Made by a program: the position numbers and the translations under genes. A stretch of DNA of 64,000 nt, taken from NCBI GenBank assembly GCA_020137815.1, contig CM035361.1:2660662-2724661 (forward strand), read 5' to 3'. The notes beneath the pieces were generated by a model, which searched no databases, was not told where the DNA came from, and worked only from the letters and a program-made list of their open reading frames with translations. This document shows, piece after piece, positions 1-11,274 of this stretch (position 1 is the stretch's first letter; each line of letters begins with the position of its first letter). The DNA comes from Hormiphora californensis (Eukaryota > Ctenophora > Tentaculata > Cydippida > Pleurobrachiidae).

Positions 1-123
1 TCGAAGCTCTGTTATATCAACAAATGTGTAGTGGTAAGTGAAGTTTGAGATCAAATAAAACAAATAATACTCCCCCGTACTCCCAAAAGATGCGTGATGT
101 AAAATCTATTTAGAATTACACTG

Positions 124-200
124 ACAGTGGTCATCCGGCATAATTGTCACAGCTCGACGTGGAATTCGACGTGCGCACTGCACATTCGGATGACCACTGT
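124..200. repeat. small inverted-repeat element
   Basis: Fourteen-base terminal inverted repeats (acagtggtcatccg at 124-137 and its complement at 187-200) bound about 50 bp of internal sequence. This is the size and form of a small MITE or solo hairpin. No other copy was noticed in the window and no clear target duplication is visible. Confidence 0.5.
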
Positions 201-373
201 AAAAGGAACAACACAACCTTGCATGCACCAATGTTTGTATTGCTCCGTTTTGCTAGGCGTGATGGGGGGTATTGGTGTACCATGTATTGTGTTTGCTTGC
301 TGCATCTGCTGTGGTGTTATACATGGTATTGTTCCCCCGTTCAGGTTGATCCAAAATGAACTATTGTTTAGGA

Positions 374-505
374 ATTATTGTATACCAGAAGAATAAAATT
401 CGGCACTATCTATAGTGCCGAATTTTATTCTTCTGGTATACAATAATCGATGGATCGAGTATATACTAATAGCCACTATAGTGGCTATTAGTATATACTC
501 GATCC
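374..505. repeat. two abutting long palindromes
   Basis: The first palindrome (374-447) has arms of about 36 bp folding around a 'ctat' centre. The second (452-505) has arms of about 27 bp centred on cactatagtg. Only four bases separate them. Each could extrude as a cruciform or be a palindromic MITE, one inserted next to the other. Short open frames across them are side effects of the symmetry. Confidence 0.85.
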
Positions 506-745
506 AGATTTCCACTTATCGGAATACGGGTTGTCTGAGCATTTCAAACCTGAAAAAAACTGGAAAACAAACGGACAAAAGTTTCAAAAACCAAGTTTTA
601 CATGACGTATTCAGTTTTATGCAACATTCCAGACACACTCTTGTCACATCAGAGTTGACACATATATTTTGCTAGCAGCACACGCACACTATCTCTCCTT
701 GAAGCAACTGTAGCGGCTACATGGCTTCTCCAACACTCTTCTCGT

Positions 746-748
<3 letters not shown>

Positions 749-787
<39 letters not shown>

Positions 788-800
788 GAGAGAGAGAGAA
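749..800. repeat. (GA)n microsatellite
   Basis: A nearly pure GA dinucleotide run with one interruption. Confidence 0.9.
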
Positions 801-948
801 ACTCTTTGAATTCCTAGCTCTATCTCTCTCTCTGCCTTGGAATTTCTCACTCTCTATCTGTATGCTTCGGGTTGTTGTGTACTATAACGTATAGCTCAGC
901 ACTGTATACGCGATGGTCCTGCTCTTCTTTCCTGGGTTCTGTTTTTAT

Positions 949-1057
949 CAGGAACCGACCGAAACAAGTAAACAACCAATCAAAACTCGTTATTTAGGTC
1001 ACGTGACTGGTTATCAGCCAATCAGGGACCAGTATTTCCTGATTCGGTCGGTTCCTG
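949..1057. mobile_element. hAT-type MITE, copy 1
   Basis: A 109-bp element with inverted ends CAGGAACCGACCGAA / TTCGGTCGGTTCCTG, flanked by a perfect 8-bp direct repeat (gtttttat at 941-948 and 1058-1065). An 8-bp duplication is characteristic of the hAT superfamily. It contains two CCAAT motifs flanking a central CACGTG. There is no coding capacity, so it needs a transposase in trans. Confidence 0.88.
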
Positions 1058-1802
1058 GTTTTTATGAAGGCTTCTAATTCCAGAAATAGTTTGGCCTTTC
1101 GCAACCGCAATCTTTAATGCATCAGCAATTTTGACGCACTTTATACCCGCCCCACTTCATTTTTTAAAGTGCATTTATATAGTGCATTTTTTCTTGCATT
1201 TATTCCTTTCATTTCGTAGAAAATTAATGCATTTATTAGATATTAGTGCTTGAAACATAAAAGTAAAAGAATGTTCGAATTTAGGGTAAAATGTGTTTAC
1301 TTTGGTCGGCCTTTCTGGTAGCATGCCTATCTACCGGTTTTTCTTCCTATAGAAGTTATTGTTTTGTTGGCCTGTCTTTATAGTTCCTCTCTGTAATATT
1401 TCCTCCCTTTCTCACTTTCACTCGGAGTCCAACTTTTGCATAAAATACAAATTGAAGAACGAGGCACGTTCTCTCGAACTTGGTGTTTTGTCTCGAGCCG
1501 TTTATTGACACTATCTTGTCTGGTAGGTGCAGTATGAGTAGGTAAATACAGCTGTAGTGAGTAACTGATAAAGATCACTCGTTAGAAGAGATATATATAT
1601 GAGTAATGAGTATGCTGTATGCAGTTCCTGAGACTTTTCTTCCTATGGTGTCTCTACTTGTATCTTGTCTGTGCTATAACAGGAGGACAAGAACTAAATA
1701 AAGCTAAAAGAGTTCATACGTCATCTTCGAATCTGGGTGGTCAATAAAAAAGGTGTTGGATGATACACTTGTGTTGTTCTGAGTGTCGCAAATGGTGGAC
1801 AT

Positions 1803-1827
1803 TGTGCTCTCTCTATCTCTCTATCTA

Positions 1828-1861
<34 letters not shown>

Positions 1862-2018
1862 CCCTCTCTCTCTCTCTTTCTCTCTCTCTATCTCTATCTC
1901 TCTCTATCTCTCTATCTCCCTCGTGCTAATCGGTCTCTTAATGATCCTTCTACTACTGGCTGTGCTGTGTCTGTAGGTACAGAATGGGAGAGAGAACGAA
2001 GGGAGAGATAGAGAGAAC

Positions 2019-2069
<51 letters not shown>

Positions 2070-2253
2070 GAGAGAGATGGATAAAATTAGGAAGGTGGGG
2101 AGGGAAAGATGGCCTCAATGGAGAGCAGCGTATTTTTGTCAACCGTTCCTAGTGGACTTTATTTTTAGGATCGCTCGTGCAGTGCAGCATGCTCTCTATC
2201 TAATATCTCTCTCCCTTTCTCTCTCACTCTCTCTCTCTCTCTCTCTATCTCTA

Positions 2254-2346
<93 letters not shown>

Positions 2347-2350
2347 GCTA
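1803..2350. repeat. cluster of (CT)n and (GA)n tracts
   Basis: Three imperfect pyrimidine/purine tracts (about 1803-1918 CT, 1982-2083 GA, 2202-2350 CT) with short unique spacers. The strand switch from CT to GA gives a long potential snap-back structure. Open frames of poly-SL and poly-RE over it are not genes. Confidence 0.9.
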
Positions 2351-2665
2351 TATCCCTCTCTTCCTCTTCTGTCTATCTATTTTTCCTGTACCACAACTAT
2401 CACTGCTAGCACACAGCGAGTTCTCACTTCTAGATAGAGTTGCCATATAATAACTTAGTGCTTGCTTCTTATAATTTGGTGCATGTTATATTTCATTTAA
2501 TGGATTCATGAAATTGAAAAAGATTGAGGTATATACTTACAGTAGTCAATAGTCATCCTACATATAATGCATACTAGCAGTATTTTTTGTTTTTCCAATT
2601 CATGTGTGTTTGGTCGTTTTGGTTTCCTAATTGTTCTTATCTTTTGAAATCTCTTTTATTTTATC

Positions 2666-2670
<5 letters not shown>

Positions 2671-2719
<49 letters not shown>

Positions 2720-2752
2720 ATCTCTCTATCCACCTCTCTCTATCTCTCTCCA
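2671..2752. repeat. (CT)n microsatellite
   Basis: A near-pure CT run with a few degenerate units at its 3' end. Confidence 0.9.
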
Positions 2753-3564
2753 TGAGATGATTACTTCCGGGGGGATCTATTTTTACCTCCGATATATAAC
2801 TCACACGAGACATTAATATACATCCCACTGTAGTCAGCAGTACTCATCAATTTTAGTTCTTTATTTTTATCTCTTGTTTTATTCAAACCCGAGGCACGGG
2901 ATGAGAGAGGTTCGAAGCAAGAAATCTCCACTAGTGCTGCACCCAGCAAAACAAGTTCGAGCTTTTGTCTGCATATCTTAGCTTCTATCAACTTTTCTGT
3001 GCTTTTACATTTAAATTAGAAGGACATCGTAAGACTATTTAAAAGTTAGGACCCCGTCTTTTTTTAAAAATTTTTGCATTTAGATTAGAAGTGAGTATGA
3101 CACTTACTTAAGACTATCAAGGACCCCGTCTTGAATGAATTGAGCCATATAATAAAGTTTGTCCCTACTCCCTTGTTTGCTTTTCGCACTTCAATTATAG
3201 CTTGATGCCTGATTTTACCGTGGTTCACTGATCTAGCTGGTTCCCAAAAGTGTTTCTCCCATGTATCTTATCCTTCTACTAAGCATCGAATGGTAAGTTG
3301 ATTAAAATACAGACGTTTATTAGACATATAACAGCAGGCCAAATATTGAATTTATCTTTTACTGATTTGTTTGAATCATAGGATTTTTGGTAAAATGTTA
3401 TGTCAAAGATTAGCAGAAGAGAATCTTTGGGAGCTCGGAAATTTAATGAACTTGAATGTAAAAATAATGGAAGCTTTGGAGTGTGTGTGTGCTGCACTGT
3501 GTATGTGAGTCGACAGTCATGTGACACAGAGGTGCTGAAAGATATGTGTCACATTACCTCGAAC

Positions 3565-3571
<7 letters not shown>

Positions 3572-3607
<36 letters not shown>

Positions 3608-3622
3608 TTCTCATTCTCCCTT

Positions 3623-3701
<79 letters not shown>

Positions 3702-3718
3702 TTCTCATTCTCCCTTTC
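3572..3718. repeat. (CT)n microsatellite with duplicated interruption
   Basis: A CT run in which the interruption 'ttctttctcattctcccttt' occurs twice (about 3604 and 3698), so a segment of the tract was duplicated as a block. Confidence 0.85.
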
Positions 3719-4645
3719 GCACTCGTTCTCTCCACCGAACACGCAAAGTACACATTTCATTCGTAAATTGTGCTTTACAATTTCTGGTAAAATGAACTCT
3801 TGGACATTTTGAAATACAACTTTCAAGTCTGAATAAAGTGAAAACTTCTTAAACTTGGCAAAAAAATGTAAAAAATGATTAAATTTGGCTTTGAGACGTG
3901 GTGGTGTTTTGGGTATGTTTTGTCAGTGTGTTTGTTTGTTTATTTTCAGTATTGCACCACCTCTCGAATTGACCACCTCTCGATACAATATAGCTAGTTG
4001 TCGAATTTTATTTTCGTCTGTGGTGAGCCAAAACAAATTTTAAAATGGACATCTTATTCTTTTCGTTGTTCTTTTCAAATCCCCATTATATTACATTTTG
4101 ATTGAACACCTTCTGGGATGAATAGAAAATAGGGAACTCAAAGAAAATGATGGGGACGTTATATTGAGAATTAAAGAAAATGATGGGGATGTTATAGAGA
4201 AAAGTAAGGGATTCTAGAACTACAGAGAGATAAGCTTGTAATTTGAAGCAAGCTGCAGTTCCCTCGGGAGAACGCTATGATGAGTAATTTTAGATGAGAG
4301 AGAATAAGAGATAGAGAGAATAAGATAGAGAGAGAAATCATACCTTATCATTATATTATTATCAAACACACTATGAGAACTAAAGCCCGCATTTTAAGTT
4401 TAGAGATTAGATTGCTATATAATGTACTTGATCTTTAAAAGACAACTAGTTGGATAACTTATCCCCCGACCCCTCCAATTTACTCGGCATCAGTCCACAT
4501 TTTTTTTCTTTTTTCCTCCTCCAAGTTCAATGCTGCTCTGTTCCCTCTCGCTCTAGCAGCACGTCTCTATCTCCGTTATCCGTCCTGCGACCTGCAATCA
4601 CGAAAGATGCATGCCAAGTTGTAGTGTGCAATTGCAATTTGAGCT

Positions 4646-4694
4646 CTCTCTCTTTCTCTTTCTATCTCTCTCTCTCTCTCGCTTTCTCTCTCTC

Positions 4695-4735
<41 letters not shown>
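4646..4735. repeat. (CT)n microsatellite
   Basis: An imperfect CT tract. A second, more degenerate one lies at about 4948-5016. Confidence 0.85.
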
Positions 4736-4737
<2 letters not shown>

Positions 4738-5180
4738 GCATGCCGGACACTCATTCCATTACGATTGAAGTGCACTTCTGACACAAACCAACAAACACAC
4801 AAACACATTTCCTGAACCATTAATTGACATCTAATTTTGTTCATTGTTTTGGAGTTTAATACCACGTACTCTGACGTCACGTTTCTGTCTTTCTACTTTT
4901 TCTATCTACAATAATATCTTAATATTGCATTCCTCATTCTTTCTTTCTATATATCTCTCTCTCTCTCTCGCTTTCTCTCTCTCTTTCTCTCCCTCTCTCT
5001 CTTTCTATCTCTCCATGTCATCGGCAACGCGTTGTCGAAGCTGCCACCCGGCGGCAAGGGAGGGTGGTATAAAAATAGGATGCGAATTCGGCTGTGCTAC
5101 ATTTACCAACGCAGTGTCAGGCAGCTAAAAATACACGTATGTGCGTGTCACATGACCACACACTTCATCCAGGCCCACTG

Positions 5181-5253
5181 GCCAATAGAAAACCACCATT
5201 TCCGTCACGTGACGGTGACCAACCAATCAGGGCTCCCCATTTACCCCCACGTG
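5181..5253 (+). promoter_or_regulatory. CCAAT/E-box cluster, candidate Smaug promoter
   Basis: CCAAT at 5182-5186, the palindrome TCACGTGAC at 5205-5213, CCAAT at 5223-5227 and a second CACGTG at 5248-5253 lie in 73 bp. A GC-rich patch (about 5025-5075) is just upstream. CCAAT is the NF-Y site and CACGTG the E-box read by USF/Myc/TFE-type bHLH-zip factors. The Smaug coding exon starts directly after a splice acceptor (6007), so the transcript should begin in an upstream exon, and this cluster is well placed for that. CCAAT and E-box spacing nearly matches that in the window's hAT MITE. Promoter activity is inferred. Confidence 0.5.
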
Positions 5254-6021
5254 ACACACATACTCCTAATTGACTTGAGAGTGACAAAAATTAATGCAGT
5301 GTAGTGTGCGTCTTCTTGTTACAGCTAGTACACATGATGTTTTTCGTTGTAAATTTGTTACAAACTACCGCACTTGTTTCACTCTTAGCCACGGAAAAAT
5401 GGTGCTCAAAGTTGTTGTTTGGATTGTTTGAAATGAAGTTGAAAGTGAAAGTAAATCTTCTGATATCTGATAGTGAAACTGAAACTTGTCATAGTGAAAG
5501 TGAAACTTATGTGTGTTTTCAGTTTTAGGAAGACATCATAACCCTGGAGATATAACAGTTCAAAAAAGACCAGAAAAAGATAGAGAGAGCGAGTTTAGGA
5601 AAAGTAAACTAATTAGGTTTATATCTAGGTTTTTTAGGTGGGTCAAATAAATGTGTGTGTGTAACATTGATCTAAGTGTAACATCCTGTTAATTAGAACT
5701 GTTATTTCCCGTCACTGTGTGTGTGTGTCACCCCATATTAAATTCCCACTCTTCCTGTCACACTCACCTGTAAAACATATTCTGACAATCATATGTATGC
5801 AGACATGTCACTTTTAGCCCCCCCCCTTTTTGTTGAATGGACGTGACCTTTATTTTATATAGTACTAGCGAGTTTGAACCATTGTCGTTAATTAATGTCT
5901 CGCTATGACGTCACCCAAATTTAACCATTTCCTCGGTACTTATATTTCTAGTTTTCTGTTTTCAAGAAACTCTTTTTACTAACGCACGTACTGTTTTTCT
6001 CTTTCAGGATTACGTGCTAGC

Positions 6022-8664
6022 ATGGAGGGCGGTCCTTCCTCTCCCTTGCAGCTAATTAACTTGATACACAGCAACCAACTTGTCCCAGGTATGATTTGAA
6101 ATTCAGGATAGAAATTTTCCTTTAGAGTTACACTGTTAAATATATTAAACACTATAATATAACTCTCTTCTACTCACAGGCAATCCGGTTTTAAATCACG
6201 TGTTTTTAACGTGGGTTGATACCACTCTTCGACAGTGTTACTCTACCCAACGGAACCTTGAAGAGTGCAGGCGACTCATCTTACTGGTGAGTTAAAATGG
6301 GAAACATTTGCTAGACCCTCAAATGGGTTTGAACAAAACAATGAAACAGCTTGCACTCTTGACTCGCCCCGATCTCTTTGGGTACCGCGGTGTCCCCTCT
6401 TTCCAGTACATTTTGAATCAGGAACCGACCGAAACAAGTAAACAACCAATCAGAACTCGTTATTTAGGTCACGTGACTGGTTATCAGCCAATCAGGGACC
6501 ACTATTTCCTGATTCGGTCGGTTCCTGCTTTGAATTTTGTACGGGGGTTTACCAGATACTTAACACATCACCCTGACATTAAAGTTTGGAACCCTCTAAC
6601 TAACAATTTTACTTTTCCTAGGTTTTTAAGACTCCTGGTTTCACTCCTCTCGAGCTTGCCAAGTTCCGTCACTGGAGGGATCTATTTGATAGTCTCTTCC
6701 CATATCTCCCCGCCTCCGATCAGGGATCTGCCGCTGAATCCGGATATAGTTCGGGCGGTTCTGACAGGTCCGCAAAGTTATTTTAGAGCTTCTTCACTGT
6801 CTGCAAAAGGATATACTGTAGAACTTACCTTTAATGCTATTAGAGATTAACATTCATTTAATATTCGGTGTATTATATTTCACTGCTCGACTAACCCCCT
6901 AATAGCTCTGCCCCTCTCTCCAGATCGTCCTCGTGTTCTCCGTCTCCGACACAAGACGGTATGTTCGTCTACAACCCCTCCACCGCCTTCCTCGTCCCAT
7001 CCTTTCCACCCATGCCGATAGTACCGCCTCCCCCACCGCCCCCTCCTGCCCCCTCCAACCACCATCACCATCACGCGAGGCTGGTGAAAACTAGCAGTGA
7101 ACCGGTCAACTACATGGGGACACGGTGTAAAGTGGCACCACGGGAGCGGGCTATTGATGTTACCAATCATATCACAGGTAGGAGGCAGGAGCATTATAAT
7201 GGGATCGCAGTATGTATTGCTCTCTGACGCAGCCATGCACTAACGTCATTTGACAACTTAGTTTCAAAAATTTTTATTTATTTCAAGCGTATTTTTTCCC
7301 TGCCCGGGTGAATGCCGAAGGCATTCACCCGGATGCCTTTTTACTTTGTAAAAAGGCATAGCAGGGTTAGAATTCGAAAACGACATTTTGGTATACTAAC
7401 TAATCGGTAGAGGGACATTTTTTGGTCACACTTTCGTTGCGAGGGCAACGGTGTTGTATGTTTATTTGTAGCAACTAGAGCCGCGCGCACAGTGACGAGC
7501 TACTCCTTCATCAAACACCTCATTGACACAGTTTGATGGACGTGTGTGCGCGCGCTACTCAACAAAACATGAAATGCTCTGCCGCGCGTTTCGCGTGTTA
7601 CATACACATTTTCATCAATTGCGAGTCGAGTGTGAGATGTTAGATAAGTAGTTAAGTTGGAATGTCAAAAGCTGGTTAGCAAGTGTCATGTGATTGGGAG
7701 TTAGCTAACTCTAAGCTATGTGAGAAGTATACTGACATGGACAGCTAGATCGTATGCATCTCACATTACATTATGACCAAGCCTTGATCCTGTTGGCAGT
7801 GACAATGTCACTGACATGTGAAACGGTAGGGCAGGGAAACACAGCATTATGAATACATAATGCAATAATTCTTGTTTACTTTACAGGATTGTTAAGTTGG
7901 TTGAAAACCCTCCGACTCCACAAGTACTACTCCAACCTATCTTCTCTGACATTCGATCGGATGATGAACCTGAATGATGGAGGTATGTATTTTGTGTTTG
8001 TTTGTTTGTTTGTTTGTTTGTTTGTTTGTTTTTTTTGTTTGTTTGTTTGTTTGTTTGTTTGTTTGTTTGTTTGTTTGTTTGTTTGTTTGTTTGTTTGTTT
8101 GTTTGTTTGTTTGTTTGTTTGTTTGTTTGTTTGTTTGTTTGTTTGTTTGTTGTTTGTTTGTTTGTTTGTTTGTTTGTTTGTTTGTTTGTTTGTTTGTTTG
8201 TTTGTTTGTTTGTTTGTTTGTTTGTTTGTTTGTTTGTTTGTTTGTTTGCTTGTTTGTTTGTTTGTTTGTTTGTTTGTTTGTTAACCCAACCCTATCTTTT
8301 TAGATTTGTGTGAAATAACGGATGGAGCCAGGAAAAAGATCCTGTTGAATCTTCTAAAGCTCAACGAGAGAATACCTGTCCTTCAAAACATGACATCGGT
8401 ATGTCAATAGCAATTAAATAATCCTTCCAGTTAACCTAATTGCGCGGGAAGCCCTGATTTTGTTTGAGCTCCCAACCCATATTTTGATCTGCGAACCCAT
8501 ATTTTGGGCTCCATTTTTACATCCAATTCCACCTGCATCTGGCGTCCGACTGTTTGTCTACACCCCTCCTCTTTTTAACCGTGTGCGGGTCTTGTTCGTT
8601 ACGACTCATTAACAATGCGGTTGCATGTCCGGTATTAGGTCATGTGCCTTACCATCCGCCTCTC

Positions 8665-8733
<69 letters not shown>

Positions 8734-10434
8734 GTTTTTCACTGTCATATTCCCATGTCATCTCTCTTTCTTCATGCTTATAACCGCACCATCAATGCAG
8801 CGGGCCGCTTTCAGCCAGTTGCATACCAGTTATACCCAATCTTTCTAACTCGACCTTATCAAACCCCCCCCCCCCCCCCCCCAATGGAGTGTCACAAACT
8901 GCAATCGACAAACTGGGAATCCAATCAAATAATTAATTGTGTTCATCCCATCGTTATGATTAAAATAGCAATGCATCTACCGCCCCCCAAGAAACCATCC
9001 CCTAGAAATTCCCTAATACTAATAATACATCATCCCTCTCCCCTAGGAACTCTCAAAGCCAGGCCGATTCAGTGGCTGTGTATCTGAGCTCCATAACCTG
9101 TTGATGAAGACGCCTTTCCCTCTACCACCCTCATCTCCTCTGGCCAGGAATCCTATCAAGGAATATGATGCACCAGTCGATAATATCATTGTTCAGTTTA
9201 CTGGAGTTCTGGAATCAGGTGGGTTACAGATATATCTGAGTCAGGAACCGACCGAATCAGGAAATACTGGTCCCTGATTGGCTGATAACCAGTCACGTGA
9301 GCTAAATAACGAGTTCTGATTGGTTGTTTACATGTTTCGGTCGGTTCCTGATCTAAGTAGGGGTAGGACTTTTGGGTGGGTGGTAAATGGAATTCGGTAA
9401 AGAATACTGATTTACCATCCCGGTACCAAATCCTTTTCCACTTTTCTCAGACTAGTTGATCGATAACAACCACTTTTCTCTATATAAATAACAACCACCT
9501 TTCTCTTCCTATCCATAACAACCACTTTTCTCTATATAAATAACAACCACCTTTCTCTTCCTATCCATAACAACCACTTTTCTTATCCATAACAACTACT
9601 CTCCCTATTCATAACAACCACTCTCCCTATCCATAACCACTTTTCTCTTCCTAGCGTACAACATAATCCTGGCAAACAGTATTGAGGAGGAGGCCCAGCG
9701 ACAATTCTTCAGGCTTCTTGAAGATGCTGCCCAACATGCGGTTAGTGATGTATTATTAGAACCAGGAACCGACCGAATCAGGAAATACTGGTCCCTGATT
9801 GGCTGATAATCAGTCACGTGACCTAAATAACGAGTTCTGATTGGTTGTTTACTTGTTTCGGTCGGTTCCTGATTAGGACCAGGGATATGATCTTTAATCG
9901 GAGTGTGGGTGGGAAAGAAAATAGATAGAGAAAGAATGATAGTGAGAGGGAGATCTAGAGGGAGGGAAAGGAGATAGAGAGAGACTTAAGATAAAGATAG
10001 CCGTGGGAGGGAAGATGAGCTTTCCCACCGTTATCCTATCTCCTCAGCTCGGGTAGGTAGATCTACACTTATTGATAGTAAGGTGGGAGAGAGAGCTTAG
10101 AGAGAGAGAGAGAGATGTAATATATAGCTATTTCTCGATCTGGGTGTAGACTCTCCCTTTCCCCGAATCACAATGACTATTCACACTCTCTCTCCCTCTC
10201 TCCTCTCCCTCTCCAAGCCCACTGGATCTTATTGTATTGAGTGTATTAAACCCTATATACACTGTTATACTGCCGGTATAGCTCTCTATCTCCCTAATCC
10301 CCAGGGCCCAGTCTTCAATTTCAATGTTGAACAGCTTTCGGTGGTTCAAGGAAAATATTATTATTCAAGCACCACTTTGGGGAGGGACACTATAATGTAC
10401 TTCAATGTACACACACTCTCCAGTCTCTCTCTCA

Positions 10435-10465
<31 letters not shown>

Positions 10466-10498
10466 TCTCTCTCTCTCATCGCTCCTCTCTCGTCTCCT

Positions 10499-10563
<65 letters not shown>

Positions 10564-11228
10564 CCTCTCTCTCCCTCTCTCTCTCTCCCTCTCGAGTCGT
10601 GGCTAATAGAATTATCTTCTCCAGGCGTTCCCAACCAAACAGCGACGAACGGTGTGTGAGATTCTCCAGCAGTGTATAGAAAATTACAACTATCGCCACG
10701 GACAGGTTCTTACAAAATTTCAAATTTACCAGTTCTAGAATTGGGTAGTTGTTCCACAATACACTGGAATTTTCCTGAAGCTCCAGCTCAGGCGGCTAAA
10801 ACTCAACCTTCCCCCTTCAAGGTTATGCAGTTGAAAAGGTTCGATCTGTCGAACTATCCTGACTCAGTGAAGATCAAGTACCCGTTTAAACCTCAAACGG
10901 GTGTTAATCACCAGAGCAGCAGTTTCAACGGTTACAACAAGTTTCACCGATCCAACAACGGACTTGGGGGAGGAGGAGGAGGAAATGGGAAGACTTGGCA
11001 GGTAAGAAATGGATGGTTTGGGATGGGTTTGGTTCGATTTTCTGCAACACTCTGTACAATAGTGATTGTATTTCAGTTCTCGTGTGGCCTATTATATTAT
11101 CATCATGATATGCGATTGTATAATTCAATAGGTGTCATATTTGGAGGAGGGGGTTCGTGTGCGTGTTTCGTGATGTTTCTCTTGGATGTGCATATTTTAC
11201 ACTGTAATAGATATATCCCCTTCAATCT

Positions 11229-11274
<46 letters not shown>

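Larger units (their letters stand above)
1..5030. other. repeat-rich spacer upstream of the Smaug gene
   Basis: I find no supported coding exon here. The block holds the hairpins at 124-505, one hAT-type MITE (949-1057), a series of (CT)n/(GA)n tracts and otherwise AT-rich unique-looking sequence (about 1060-1800, 2400-2660, 2760-3560, 3730-4640). The longest open frames are poly(Ser-Leu) or poly(Arg-Glu) translations of the dinucleotide repeats. Confidence 0.6.

Noticed and set aside
1984-2409. Open frames rich in SLSLSL or RERERE over CT/GA tracts (also near 3546, 10361, 26239, 42281)
   Set aside because: They are translations of dinucleotide repeats, open in several frames on both strands, with no splice context.
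7889-8313. 100-130-residue 'CLFV' frames
   Set aside because: Only the first 31 codons are exon; the rest is intronic (TTTG)n.
9234-9358. The hAT MITE as an introner that creates introns
   Set aside because: Target duplications lie wholly inside introns and the splice sites are not supplied by the element.
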